Positions 49,135 to 60,101 of a stretch of 64,000 nucleotides of DNA are shown piece after piece; positions within the stretch are counted from its first letter, which is position 1, and each line of letters begins with the position of its first letter. Made by a program: the position numbers and the translations under genes. The notes under the pieces were generated by a model. The model had not been told where the DNA came from. It did no database searches and saw only the letters and a list, made by a program, of their open reading frames with translations. This DNA comes from Diadophis punctatus similis (lineage: Eukaryota; Chordata; Lepidosauria; Squamata; Dipsadidae). The stretch lies in contig JALIGW010000001.1 in NCBI GenBank assembly GCA_023053685.1, positions 155,021,466 through 155,085,465 of the forward strand, read 5' to 3'.

Positions 49135-50035
49135 AAACCTTGGTCCAGCTAGCCCGGCTGGTAGCACCTTGTAAGGGCCCCTTTCTAGAAGATGGTCAAC
49201 GGTTTTGAAGGCGGAAGAGGACTCTACGTCCCAACGGTAGATAAAGCGACAAAACCATCTTTTAGGAGAAGGGAAACTCTGACTCCAAACCTCCACTGCC
49301 TTGTGGCTATATCCATCATTGGAAAAGGCTTCAGGAGTAAACCTTGAGGCAAAATCCAGAGCCGGAGTCCCGGAAGCAGTTCATGACTGTGTACAACCAT
49401 GTTCTGATAACTCCTGCGACACAGCTGGAACCAATCGTATTGGCTTTGCTGTTCCATTGGATTATTTCAGAGACGTGGAGAGGGGGGATCTGCTGCTTGG
49501 GTAACAGTCTATCCTCCATACTAACCTACCCAGGCCTCGTGCTCTGGAGAATATACACTATTGAAACAGTGATGTCTATGCTGGTTTGGGCATGTCGTGA
49601 GAATGGTTGATGGGCGGATTCTGAAAGATCGCCTGTATGGAGAATTAGTGCAGGGAAAGCGCCCCAGAGGAAGACCACAGCTGCAATATAAGGATATCTG
49701 TAAGAGGGATCTAAAGGCCTTGGGAATGGACATTAACAGCTGGGAAACTTTGACCTCTGATCGTTCAGCTTGGAGGCTAAAGACGCTGCATGGCCTTCTC
49801 CATTTCAAAGAGACACTTGTTCGGCAGGCTGAGGTAAAGAGGCAGTCCCAGAACCAGCAAAATCCGGGGGTCGGGCAGGGGACAGAATGTATCTGTCTTC
49901 AGTGTGGAAGGGACTGCCGCTCTCGGATTGGCCTTTTTAGCCCACACTAGATGCTGTTTTAGGAACTCTTTCCAGAGCACGATACCATAGTGTTTCGAGA
50001 CTGAAGGATGCCAATGATGATGAAAAATCCAAAAT
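49135..50035 (+). mobile_element. non-LTR retrotransposon C-terminal region with zinc finger
   Basis: The frame 49597-49950 encodes RMVDGRILKDRLYGEL, GKRPRGRPQLQYKDICKRDL, WETLTSDRSAWR and then CLQCGRDCRSRIGLFSPH, a C-x2-C...H type finger. This order is widespread at the C-terminus of endonuclease/RT polyproteins of LINEs; I do not assign the clade. Upstream, broken frames probably belong to the same element. The 3' end may be near GAAGGATGCCAATGATGATG (50003-50022). Confidence 0.6.
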
Positions 50036-51343
50036 AACAATAAAACAGTTAAAACCATAAAATATCACAAAGAGACCAGACTAACACAACCATGACAGTA
50101 ACAAACAGCCACAACAGGGGGCTTATAAACAAATTAACGGTAGACCTATCTTAAAGGCTTTCCTGAATACCAGAAGAGAGGTTTCCATCTGTACCTCTGG
50201 ATGGGATTGCTGTTCCAAAAGGTAGGGACCATGACAGAGAAAGCACACTTCCTCAGTCCCATGACAGCTTTTAATAGATGGGGCCTGGAGTTGTAATATC
50301 TTTGATCTATGGATATAGGTCAGTTGCACTAAGTGCTTCAGAGCCCCTCTAGTACAAGAGAATGTAACATTTTTTCCCAAACAATAAATCTATAATAAAT
50401 AGTTGTTAAAATATATTTAGATGTTCAAGAATAAAGGAAAGTATGGAATAACGGTCTGGAGTATCCAAGCATGAAAATCAGTAGGAAACCATTTTGGCAT
50501 CTGATGTCAAATTTGTTTAAATTTAAAATTAATTGTAGACGTTAAAAATTAATTCAACAAAAAGAATATCATATCTAGGGGAGTTTTAACAGAGGCACTA
50601 TACTCAAAATACAACATGGGAAGTGATCCTGTGCTATAGGAACATTTTTGGGACAGAAGTTATTTAAACATTAATTTTATTTTGGGTTTTCATTAATGAG
50701 CCAATTCTTTTAAATTATATTCCAGTGGGCAAAGTTGTAAAGTTGTAATTGATCTGACCAGATCAGTTATAAAAGTTTTTTCCTCTTTCCTTTTTTTATA
50801 TGTAAAATAAGTGGAACTGAAGCAATATACATGTGTATTAATTTCTTTTACTTAATGAAGATAGAAGATTAAGAGGAAGGTTGAGAATTGGAGGCAAAGG
50901 CTGTGCTGTAAACAGTCTTGCTGCATTATTACAAAAGTGGAAAGCCAGCAGAATATCAGGTTGCATTCTTGAAGCAATATCTAAACATAGGCAATCTTTA
51001 GTGTCCTTAGCTCTATCTACTCTACATGATGTCTTATATTCCCTCTTCGTATTTAAACAAAGCCAAAATGTTCCCCTGCTCCCCAAGAATTTTGAACCAT
51101 ACTATAACAATAAATTCCCACTATAACTTCAACTTAGTAATTCAATTTTTAAAGGCCATTACAAATATTACAGTTTTGATGTACACTATAACAGGATTGC
51201 TTAAGAGCAAATTTAATAACACAACCATAGAGAATTTTGTTAAGAAGAAGACATTTCAAAGAGAGAAAGAGTGTCTGTATCACTCTCTCTCTCTCTCTAG
51301 ACTTAAAAGCTAACTATATTTTTCTGTCAAAGACCCATCTATC
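50036..51343 (-). other. intron, possible old repeat, nothing firm
   Basis: AT-rich. A (TC)n run of about 9 units sits at 51283-51299. No exon is supported. Confidence 0.35.
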
Positions 51344-51351
51344 CTATATAC

Positions 51352-52345
51352 CCGTGATGGCGAACGTATGGCACACATACCACAGGTGGCACGCGGAGCC
51401 ATCTCTGCGGGCATGCAAGCCATCGCCCTAGGTCAGCTCCACCATGCCTGCGTGCGCGCCTCCCACCAGCCAGCTGATTTTCAGGTCTCTGCCACGCATG
51501 CGGGAGATGTGCGCGCATGCCCACACTGTCCCTCCCCTCCCAGGAGTCTCTCTGCCACGCATGCGGGAGATGTGCGCGCATGCCCACACTGCCCCTCCCC
51601 TCCCAGGAGTCTCTCTGCCACACATGCGGGAGATGTGCGCGCATGCCCACACTGTCCCTCCCCTCCCAGGAGTCTCTCTGCCACGCATGCGGGAGATGTG
51701 CGCGCATGCCCACACTGTCCCTCCCCTCCCAGGAGTCTCTCTGCCACGCATGCGGGAGATGTGCGTGCATGCCCACACTGTCCCTCCCCTCCCAGGAGTC
51801 TCTCTGCCACGCATGCGGGAGATGTGCGCGCATGCCCACACTGCCCCTCCCCTCCCAGCAGTCTGTTTTGGATGCCAGGTAAGTACAGGGCTCGCGCGGA
51901 GGTTCTGGGAGGATGAAAAATGGAAATGTTTTGTTTTCACCCTCCTGAAGGCTCGCGGAAACCTCTGGGGCCTTGGAGGGCAAAAAACAGGCCTACAGAA
52001 GTACCGGAAGTCCAGATACGGGCCCGTTTCTGACCTCCAGAGGGCCTCCGGAGCACGCGGGAGGCTGTTTTTGCCCTCCTGGAGACTCAAGGAAAGCCTC
52101 TGGATCCTCAGAGGGCAAAAAATGGGCCTACTGGAAGTCAGGGAGGCCTGCTAGGCCCAAAATGGGGCGTGGGAGGGGTCATGTGTGCATGCACGGGGGG
52201 GGTCACATGGGGGGTTGTGCGTGCATGCGCAGGGGGCGGGGCATGCATGGGGGGCATTGCATTATGGGTGTGGGCACACACACACGTCGATAGCGGACGG
52301 GCGCATGCTTTCGGCACCCGAGGAAAAAAAGGTTAGCCATCACTG
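51352..52345. mobile_element. hAT-type element with internal minisatellite
   Basis: The left end CCGTGATGGCGAAC and right end GGTTAGCCATCACTG are inverted repeats. A perfect 8-bp duplication CTATATAC lies at 51344-51351 and 52346-52353. The 994-bp interior is GC-rich and has no transposase. It contains a 63-bp tandem array (separate entry) and a G-rich right half with repeated TGCATGCG words. All long frames (up to 236 codons) in this interval are products of the array. Confidence 0.85.
51491..51863. repeat. 63-bp minisatellite, six units
   Basis: GCCACGCATGCGGG (one unit CACATG) starts at 51491, 51554, 51617, 51680, 51743 and 51806, an exact 63-bp period. Units differ by only a few bases (TGTCCC/TGCCCC, GCGCGC/GCGTGC). 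Each unit holds CATGCGGGAGATGTGCGCGCATG and a C/T-rich CCCTCCCCTCCCAG tail. Because 63 is a multiple of 3, frames stay open through the array on both strands. Confidence 0.95.
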
Positions 52346-52729
52346 CTATATACCTTTACATGTTTGTTTTTTAAATCTTAAAATATACTACTGTTCAGTG
52401 AAATAATTATTAAGGCAGTCTCTAAACAATACACAGTAAATCACACATAAGAAGTGAAAAATGGGCTAAGTAGTCTTAATTTGCAGCACATATTCAGAAT
52501 TCAGCCTTTATATATGAAAAACAAACTATACATTGATATTTCAAATAACTTGTAAAGCAGACAATATAACATAGAAAAAAGAATTCAAGTAATCAGAACA
52601 GACAATGATTTATTAGTAAAAGGAAATAGGGCAATAAATGTGGTGAGAAGGAGAAATGGTAGATTATATTCAAAGACAAGCAGCTGTCTTTAAGCTAAGT
52701 GTTTTTTGGCCAAGGACAGAGAACACATA

Positions 52730-53198
52730 TTCATCTGGATCCATGACTAAGCCATTTATTTATTGCTAGTTGAAGACTGATCTCCCTATTGCAGATGTAT
52801 GGACATGTACCACAACTGATTGTCATCATAACTCAACCTTAAAGTCATGTCTGAATGCAAGTGTTCTAAATGCAAATTATCTAAGATATATGCAATAAGA
52901 AAGTGAGTCTAAATTTAGATCCTATATTTTTAGCTAGAGAATTCTAGTCAACTTTTTGTCACACAACAAGCAAAAGGGTATAGAAGAGGAATGTGTTTCT
53001 TAATTAACCTAAAAAGCACATATTGATGCATGAATCTGGTATTTAGCAATAGTGATCAGAAACATTTAAGATATTATAAAACTACTCTAAGTTGAAATGC
53101 TGGTACAGTTTTTCACCAAGAGTCACTGAGACAAAACAGAAACATACTTGTTTTATGCATATTTTCCCCTCCCCTGAAGACTAGGTTGTATTTGAACT
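52730..53198 (-). promoter_or_regulatory. candidate 3'UTR and poly(A) signals of alternative KIF16B end
   Basis: After the TAG stop at 53199-53201, the minus strand is AT-rich and carries overlapping AATAAATAAA at 52755-52764, about 440 bases downstream. An additional AATAAA lies near 52607-52612. No repeat interrupts the interval. This suits a terminal exon with its own polyadenylation; cDNA is not available here. Confidence 0.5.
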
Positions 53199-55259
53199 CT
53201 AAAGAGGACTTAAACATGACTGTCCTGTCAAATGCAACATTAGTCTAACAGCATCTTCATCTGAACTGAAAATTAGTCTCCATATATTAGGTTGACTGCT
53301 AGGTTGGTTGTGACAAAAGGGTGAAACAGATTCCAACTGGGTATTTTTTTCTCCTTGAGAAGCCCCCAGTAAACTACTGGATGAACCAATCTTACTTGCT
53401 TTTGAAAATGCCAACTCGATTTTTCTTAGATTCTCTTTCTCCGGGACAATCACACATATGAGTTCACTTAAAGAGTGCAGCTGAATTTTGGCATACTGTG
53501 ACTGATTGTCTGTGGAATGCAGCACTCTAGATATTAGACAGAAGTCACTGTTTTCCTTTATAAGACCAATATGAGTATTAGTAAGGACCAGGGATCTGAT
53601 TTCACCTGCTAATTTCACTGTTGTATAGAGCACTACCTGAATGTCACCTAAAAAGGGTTTGTTGATGTCCATGTTTTCATGGAGTAAATAAAGCAGGTCA
53701 GCTAAGTCACTCTCAAAATTGCACAACAGGCACACACTATTTTCTAAAATTAAGTTGGTGACTGCTGAAGTCCAATCAACAGAAAGTTTTAACAGATCGT
53801 CATTTAAGAGTGGGTGATTTAAGCAAGCACGATCTAATGGAGATATCATAGTGCTAAGTATATCATGGCATATTCTTTGTGTAAAGTGTTTGTTAAAGGT
53901 GAATAGTTTCATTGCATTTTCTGCATGCGGGCCCAAAAGTGAAATGCTTTGTCCAGCATAACCAATTTGGATTTCTTTTAAAGTATTGATTGAGAAAACA
54001 TGAAAAATATCCAAAGAGTTCTGATTGCTTTCTAACTGATTGGTTGATGGAATAATGGCATACAAAACAGAATCATATAAAAGCAAGCAAGCAGGCTCTG
54101 GTCCAGACTTTTTATAGTTTCCCACTGCAATCCAGTATATTCCTTTCAATTCGTTTGTCTTGGCACAAATTTCTGGCAAGACAGAGGTCAAGTATTGTAG
54201 CAGTTCTTCCAAAGAATATTCTTGCAATTTCAGAAGATCCTCTGAAAAGTCCACAAATTTTTGCCTAAGCACCAGGCTACTAATCAATGTATCGTTTCTG
54301 CAAAGGTTACTAGATTCTACAGCATGATTTACTGTATGCATATCAATTGAGATTTGTGATGATAAGTAATTTGTGGCACTTTCTTTTCCTAAAGGCCTTC
54401 CTGGGCCAAGGCTTGCACTATTTATCTTCAACCCTAAACTCAGATTTAGTTGTACATCTTTAATAACTGGAAAGTTTTTGATAAATGATGCCAGTTGTGT
54501 GCATTTCTCATTTTTGTGATAGACACTGACTAGATCTTTGATCCATTTAGAAAACCAACCATTTCTAAATTCTTGACAAATGACACCATGGTAAGAATTG
54601 CAGAATAAGTTAAATAGATGCCCCAGCCCATAATTCTGCTTTGATCCAATAAGTGATTCAGGTAGTTGTCTTTTGATTTCATTTGTTGCTTTTTCATCCA
54701 ACGTCTGGTCTGAAATCGGCCGATTTATTTGAGAAATTCTGTTACAATATTGTTGGAGGGACCAAAAATGGGACGCACCAGGCTGAATTTCAGAAGAAGA
54801 TATGGGCTCTGAAGCAGGCATGTGGTGGTAACTAAACGAATCAAGCTCTGTTTCCGTGTTCTTATGTTCCCAAAGATTACAGAGAAGACTATTGTTTCTA
54901 GAATGAAGAAATGTTGATTTTTTACCTAATAAATCAAACATTCCAGATCTGTCAGAAAGTGATTTTGTGGGATTGTCAGAGCACCTTCTCTTGCTTTTAA
55001 TGTCTTCGGGTTGATTCCAGCCACATCCATCAGGATACCTCCAGCGGACATACTCTTGTTCTATCTCTTTCCCTTGATTTGTATGTTCTTGAGTCATGCC
55101 AAGATTCTGAATTGTCCTTGAGAAAGGATTAAATGTTCCTATGGCTTTGTCCTGTCTACTGATTCTTGATACCCCTGTGTCTTCTCCAGCCTGATTATAT
55201 TTGCTGTCATCATTACACAATGTCAGAAAGCCATGAAAGGACATCCAAGGCTCTCTTTT
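53199..55259 (-). CDS. KIF16B: KIF16B alternative terminal exon, 686-residue novel tail
   Basis: A single 2061-nt open exon. The acceptor TTTAAACAG at 55260-55262 puts it in phase 0, exactly matching the donor of exon 56522-56572, so the transcript reads ...KLKYE then KREPWMSFHGFL. It ends HLTGQSCLSPL and TAG. Residues 1-200 are polar and probably disordered; 205-270 has an aromatic helical patch (FNLFCNSYHGVICQEF, WFSKWIKDL). About 370-475 and 540-680 each look like a PH-like fold: alternating strands (ACLLLYDSVLYAII; GEIRSLVLTNTHIGLI) with a closing helix (WRLIFSSDEDAVRLMLHL). The fold is my inference, with no search behind it. Being open for 686 codons argues strongly for selection. The isoform would lack the PX domain. 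It could also be spliced onward through an internal donor, or be a separately started gene, which I think less likely given the phase match. Confidence 0.85.
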   Translation of the reverse strand, partial: KREPWMSFHGFLTLCNDDSKYNQAGEDTGVSRISRQDKAIGTFNPFSRTIQNLGMTQEHTNQGKEIEQEYVRWRYPDGCGWNQPEDIKSKRRCSDNPTKSLSDRSGMFDLLGKKSTFLHSRNNSLLCNLWEHKNTETELDSFSYHHMPASEPISSSEIQPGASHFWSLQQYCNRISQINRPISDQTLDEKATNEIKRQLPESLIGSKQNYGLGHLFNLFCNSYHGVICQEFRNGWFSKWIKDLVSVYHKNEKCTQLASFIKNFPVIKDVQLNLSLGLKINSASLGPGRPLGKESATNYLSSQISIDMHTVNHAVESSNLCRNDTLISSLVLRQKFVDFSEDLLKLQEYSLEELLQYLTSVLPEICAKTNELKGIYWIAVGNYKKSGPEPACLLLYDSVLYAIIPSTNQLESNQNSLDIFHVFSINTLKEIQIGYAGQSISLLGPHAENAMKLFTFNKHFTQRICHDILSTMISPLDRACLNHPLLNDDLLKLSVDWTSAVTNLILENSVCLLCNFESDLADLLYLLHENMDINKPFLGDIQVVLYTTVKLAGEIRSLVLTNTHIGLIKENSDFCLISRVLHSTDNQSQYAKIQLHSLSELICVIVPEKENLRKIELAFSKASKIGSSSSLLGASQGEKNTQLESVSPFCHNQPSSQPNIWRLIFSSDEDAVRLMLHLTGQSCLSPL

Positions 55260-56521
55260 CTGTTTAAAATGTAAAAAAAAAGTGTTTTTGTATATTTAAT
55301 AGGAAAGTTACTCAAATTTAAATTTCTAAAGGTGGATTTTATCATTTTATGCAGGTTTGTGTTAAATAGCAAAAATCAAATTATGTTGAACAGGATCTGA
55401 TTCAAAAAGCAAAGCCATGATTCTTCTTTTCCATCATCTTGCATTTAGAACAGTATCCATTTCTTTTCTGTAGCATCACTCAACACCCTTAAATCAGCAA
55501 CAGCCTTCCAACTGACCCTATGAATCAGGACTGTATCCTGTAATTCCAAATTTTTAAAAATAATTAGGAAAATACTTTGGAAAATATTTACTCCATTTTC
55601 ATTTGGAATAGGGCACATGAAATCCATTGGCAAGAAACTGATTTATGTTTTGTTGTAAGTATTTATTTATTATTTATTAGTGACATTTATATACCGCCTC
55701 ACAGTGCAAGCACTCTCTAAGCGGTTTACACCAGTAAGCAATGTATATTTACATTGCCCCCAACAATCTGGGCCCTCATTTTACCTACCTCGGAAGGATG
55801 GAAGGCTGAGTCAACCTTGAGCCGGTGAGATTTGAATCACTGACCTGCGGATCACAGTCAGCTAAAGTGGCCTGCAGTACCCCACCCTAACCGCTGCGCC
55901 ACCTCGGCTCTTAAGTAAAGATGACTTATATCCAGTATTGTGCGAATATACTTTTGCTTGCACCATGAGACTTTTTCTTTGTCCTTTCCCACTGTAGCAT
56001 GCTGAGCTCCATTCCACTCTGGAGATTTTGAAGGCAGGTGGGAAAATGCAAATCATTCCCCCCTCTCTTTAATAGATATACTGCTAGCAGAAAAACATCT
56101 ACAATATTGCACATAATATTTCTGCATTATGTTCTAAATCTGTTGTCTTGCTGAACCTTCACTTGTCTTGCTTTCAGGTTCTAATCTCTAGAATAGAACG
56201 ATGACCTCTCTCAATCCATGGGTATAATTGTGCAGTATTGCTAGTTTGTAATTAGTTCTTTCTAACAATAAACTTGGTTCCTATCTGAAAACATTTGAAA
56301 GGGATACTGTTGCAGCATCAATGTTAGTATATTATTACCACAATCACAACCACCCAAATCTTTACCGTATTAGAAGATTTAATTTTAAGGCTTTTCCCAC
56401 CGCCATTAATCTTGCTGGAATACAGAATTATAATTATGCTGTGAAATGTTAAGAAATTTAATTAGAGAGCATGCCATAATTTAATATTAGCACTTCTTCA
56501 AGCTGACAAGCTATAACTTAC
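55260..56521 (-). other. short intron with one SINE
   Basis: This 1262-base intron separates the alternative exon from exon 56522-56572. Apart from the SINE at 55655-55911, nothing is recognisable. Confidence 0.5.
55655..55911 (-). mobile_element. tRNA-derived SINE (family C), reverse orientation
   Basis: On the minus strand it starts GAGCCGAGGTGGCGCAGCGG (tRNA-like A box), has a B-box-like GATTCAAATC, then CAGCCTTCCATCCTTCCGAGG and GTAAACCGCTTAGAGAGTGC, and ends in an ATAAATA-rich tail. It matches the layout of 22925-23135 and is better preserved. Confidence 0.85.
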
Positions 56522-56572
56522 CTCATACTTCAACTTGCGTTGAACAGCACCATTATGAAACTTCTCGTTATC
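56522..56572 (-). CDS. KIF16B: KIF16B small exon before the PX/alternative switch
   Basis: A 51-nt, phase 0/0 exon of 17 codons with acceptor CTTTTCAG and donor GAG|GTAAGT. It encodes DNEKFHNGAVQRKLKYE, a family-conserved linker between the coiled coil and PX domain. Its donor can join either the PX exon at 44061 (12.5 kb away) or the long alternative exon at 55259 (1.3 kb away) in frame. It is therefore the branch point of the two predicted C-termini. Confidence 0.94.
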
Positions 56573-56794
56573 CTGAAAAGCAAAATTTGCAATTTTTAAA
56601 AAAGTTGCACAAAGGAAGATAACAAGTAGCTAGGTTCACTTGTATATTAGCAATAAAAGGCAATTTTAACCTAAAATGGGCATAATAAAGTAGACTTAAA
56701 ATATCTAGAATGACAGGAGAAAATATACTAGCTACCTAGTAACTGCAATTTCTAATATTTAATAAATTTGAATTACACTATGATCTGCCATATA

Positions 56795-57216
56795 CAGATA
56801 GTACTTATGACTATTTGTTAAATGATCCTTTGAAGTTATGATGGTGGTGAAAAAAATAACTTAGGACTGATCCTCGCACTTACAACCGTCGGAGCATCCC
56901 AACAGTCAAGGGATCCAAATTCGAGTGCTTGACAACCAACATGTATTTATGACACTTGTAGTATCCTAAGGTCACATGATTGCTATTTGCAACCTTCCCA
57001 TGGGGACGCCAAAGTAAATGGGGAAAACCAGATTTGCTTAACAACCAAATGATTAATTTTAATGACTGTGCGATTAATTTAACAATCACTCTGATTCAGT
57101 TATTGACTACAGCAAAAAAAAAAGAGGATTGTAAAATGTAGCATGACTTATTTATCGACTACATTATTTAGAGATGTGGGTTCTGCTCCCAACTGTGGTT
57201 GTAAGTCAAGGACTAA
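56795..57216. mobile_element. pogo/Tigger-like MITE (family B), diverged
   Basis: It starts near CAGATAGTACTTATGAC after TA and ends GTTGTAAGTCAAGGACTAAC. Family phrases are present (AGGTCACATGATTGC, GGGGACGCCAAAGTAAATGGGGAAAACC, TTAACAACCAAATG). It lies in the 2.0 kb intron upstream of exon 56522-56572. Confidence 0.7.
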
Positions 57217-58566
57217 CAGCATTCACTTATTAAAATTCCTAGTAGGTCTCAAAAGTACAAAACAACACATAATTATTCCATTAGATTTATAAGTTAAATA
57301 TGTGACATCATCATTGGAAGTTCCTTTATTGGCCTTAACAGGAAGATGGAAATGTATCCCAAGGCAATTATATATTTCAGTTTACTAGTCCTGACCTTCA
57401 GCGTGTGAAAAAGAAAACAGAAAAACTCTGTGTACCAAATGAGGTATGCAGGACTGCAAGTACACCATCCATAGTCCTAAATCAGAAGCATGTGTAAATA
57501 TATGCCTGCTTTAGCACAATCCGATTTAGAGGAAGATACTTACCCATAAATCTTGGCAATGATATGCTTGGGAGGACATATTATTCAAACTAACAATTAA
57601 CTAGTTAGTACATGCTGTGGGTGAATGAAATTGGAAAGATCCAGGAAAATGAGTAATAACCTTCTAAATATTAAAACTGAATGCTGGTCATACATTCAGA
57701 CTGGCAATAGGGTGGTAAATTCATCCCATTAGCTCTGGCCCCATCTTGCAATCATTAGTAAATGAAGCCGCTCCACTGGTACTGCACTCCCAAACTATGC
57801 ATGCTCCTATTTTCTCACTCATGCAATTTGTGCCCAGTGTTTTAGCAGTATATTTATTGCTACGTATTGACATTTAGCGATATATTAGCTAATATTATTT
57901 ATTATTTCCAGGCTGATATTTGAAGAGAAGGCCCACAGGTCAGTCATTCCTGGATGCACCACTTCAATTACTACTGTATGTTCAGTGCAAAACCTAAGAA
58001 AGCTGTAAAGAGGCAATCTAGCAATTTCAAATTGTAAAATGCAAGAAGCAAATTGCTTCAAATTTTACATCTCTTTCTCCAGCCAATGCACATAATGGTC
58101 TTGGAGCCTCACACTTTTGGGAGAAGGTGAGGGTAACTATCATAGCATATATACATATATACTATCACAGCATATATACATATATATGTTTCTTAGGTTT
58201 TCAGAGATCAGATAGCATAAGCTATATTAAAATAGATTTTCAACACCAAATTGAGAATAGGTAAGTTCCCTATTCAAACACACATACAAACATACAGACA
58301 CCACGCACAAAGTTTAATCTTCAATATACTAAGTAAAAATCAAGAAATGATCTTAATATTTCTAAATTACATGGATTTTGATAATATGAAGCATTACTGT
58401 TATTGTCATCATCAAGATTACATTATGTTCATCATCCACCGTGACAACATGTTTCATTTATGAGGAGTAATTTTGCTTTCTTACATTATGTTAGAAGACA
58501 TCAACTCTCTGAAGAAAATGAAGGAAGTGATTTTAAACTTTATTACCCACAATTGTATTTTCTTAC
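57217..58566 (-). other. intron, short AT tandem patch
   Basis: CATATATACATATATACTATCACAG-type words are duplicated at about 58146-58190. No exon is seen. Confidence 0.4.
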
Positions 58567-58672
58567 CCTCATGCTTTCTGTAGACTGTGAGTGACTGATA
58601 TTGTTTTCTCCAGAGCTGTACTGAATATTTTGAAGGCGTCTTTGAACTTCTTCTTCAATGAAGGTATTTATT
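58567..58672 (-). CDS. KIF16B: KIF16B exon: conserved amphipathic helix
   Basis: A 106-nt exon, acceptor ATTTCAAG and donor AGG|GTAAGA. It completes the split codon from exon 59946-60101 (AG+A) and ends at phase 0. It encodes INTFIEEEVQRRLQNIQ and then a Ser-rich stretch SSGENNISHSQSTESMR. The IEEEVQRRLQ helix is retained with hardly any change from mammalian KIF16B as I remember it; the Ser-rich part is more variable. Confidence 0.94.
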
Positions 58673-59945
58673 CTTGAAATGTTAAACATCACAGATTAAC
58701 AAGAAAGAATTCATTAGGAAAGCACCTTTAGAAACTTCTATTCTGGTAATGTAGAGTACAGAACCAAAGAATCATTGCACTATTTATTTTCATAAACCAG
58801 ATATTGATCTCAATGGCTTTTGGTGTTTAGGGATAGGACATGACGGTTGTAGTTTAATAACTAGCAGATTTATAGCATTAATATATTGCTACCTGCTTTC
58901 GATAGGCTATAAAACCCACGATGTCTCTAAAACTACAGCAAAAACAGTTTAAGCTTGTGAACAGCTTAAGTTCACAACAATTATTAATGGTATTCAGCCA
59001 AAAAAAACCCCCAGTCAATTCCCCTAGTAGGTTAACACATACAGTGAGAGCCGTCAATACCAATCCTCTATTAAAATTCAAAAGGGAATTTACTACTGTA
59101 TTGTTTTCAACAGCAACAAGACTGCAGGCAGCACAGATTCCCACTGTGAGATTTACTCATTTATAATAAAAAGAGACATCATTATCTTATACTCGATAGA
59201 GAGGAGGAAGGGATATATAGTATGTGCGGATCATTTTTATAAAAGAACCTCAAGTGATGGAAAGGTTTAGCTCTTTATTTATTAGGGATATTTCATGTGC
59301 CCTTGATTACATGGCAGTAAACCAAGTGTTCTCAAAATGTAGGTTATGACCCGCTGGGGAGGCTGTATGTAACTTTGAAGTTGCAAATTTCTGGGTGACC
59401 ATAGGGTTGAAAAGTGGGTGGACAGAGATTAATATTATTTGCAGAGCTCTGGCTCTTGAGAAAGGAAGAAAGCAAGGAGAACAAATGGCAACAGGAAAGG
59501 GAGATACAGTCTGGTTGCATTTGTCCAGGAGACTTTATTCTGAATAAAAAAAGATGGAGTCAGAGTCACCCAAAACATTAAACCCAAGCAAATAAGGCAT
59601 GCAAGTAGGTTGTTTGTCCTGTTATATGAATGTTGCCAAGGAGAAAAATCAGTGCCTGAAGCATTAGGGGGCTACAAGGCACGTATGGTGAGCACATTTC
59701 CCAAGTGTTGGGGGGTTGTGTGGAAAGATGATCAGTACAAGACCCCAGGCACAATTTCAAATGTTTCAACTCAAATCCAGTTCAAAATTTTCTTTGGGAA
59801 ACATCTCAAATTTTTAAAGCCAATCAGCCATGCCATATTATTGTGTTTATAACCATTCTAGGAATAATATTTTAATAATCTAAACATACTTTAGAATTAA
59901 ACATAGTTACAAATCTGTTTAAAGTAGAAAACTGGATATACTTAC
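58673..59945 (-). other. intron, no feature recognised
   Basis: No repeat end or exon is supported. GTGTTCTCAAAATGTAGGTTATGACCC at about 59326 may be an eroded transposon end. Confidence 0.4.
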
Positions 59946-60101
59946 CTGTCATCAACCAATGGCATAAAAGATTGAGATTTTGAAATGTTAGAAAGAGAAC
60001 TACTACGAGTCAGCTTCTCTTCTACAGCTCCAGGATATCCCTTTTCAACTCTATCACCTTCATATATCTTCTGTTTTAACTGCTGTATTTGCAAGTCCAA
60101 A
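59946..60101 (-). CDS. KIF16B: KIF16B exon: end of coiled coil and variable linker
   Basis: A 156-nt exon with acceptor TTTTCTTGACAG and donor AG|GTAAG, split-codon phase on both sides (1 nt in, 2 nt out). It encodes LDLQIQQLKQKIYEGDRVEK, the last coiled-coil turn, then a Ser-rich linker (RSSSLSNISKSQSFMPLVDD). The AA+T split codon with the preceding exon gives Asn. An open frame extends further upstream into the intron from an ATG at 60160, but the acceptor with its pyrimidine tract and the family alignment place the exon start at 60101. Confidence 0.93.

Noticed and set aside
51339..52154. Overlapping open frames of 214, 220 and 236 codons on both strands
   Set aside because: They are produced by the 63-bp tandem array, whose period is divisible by three, inside a hAT element. 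The proteins are simple repeats on both strands.
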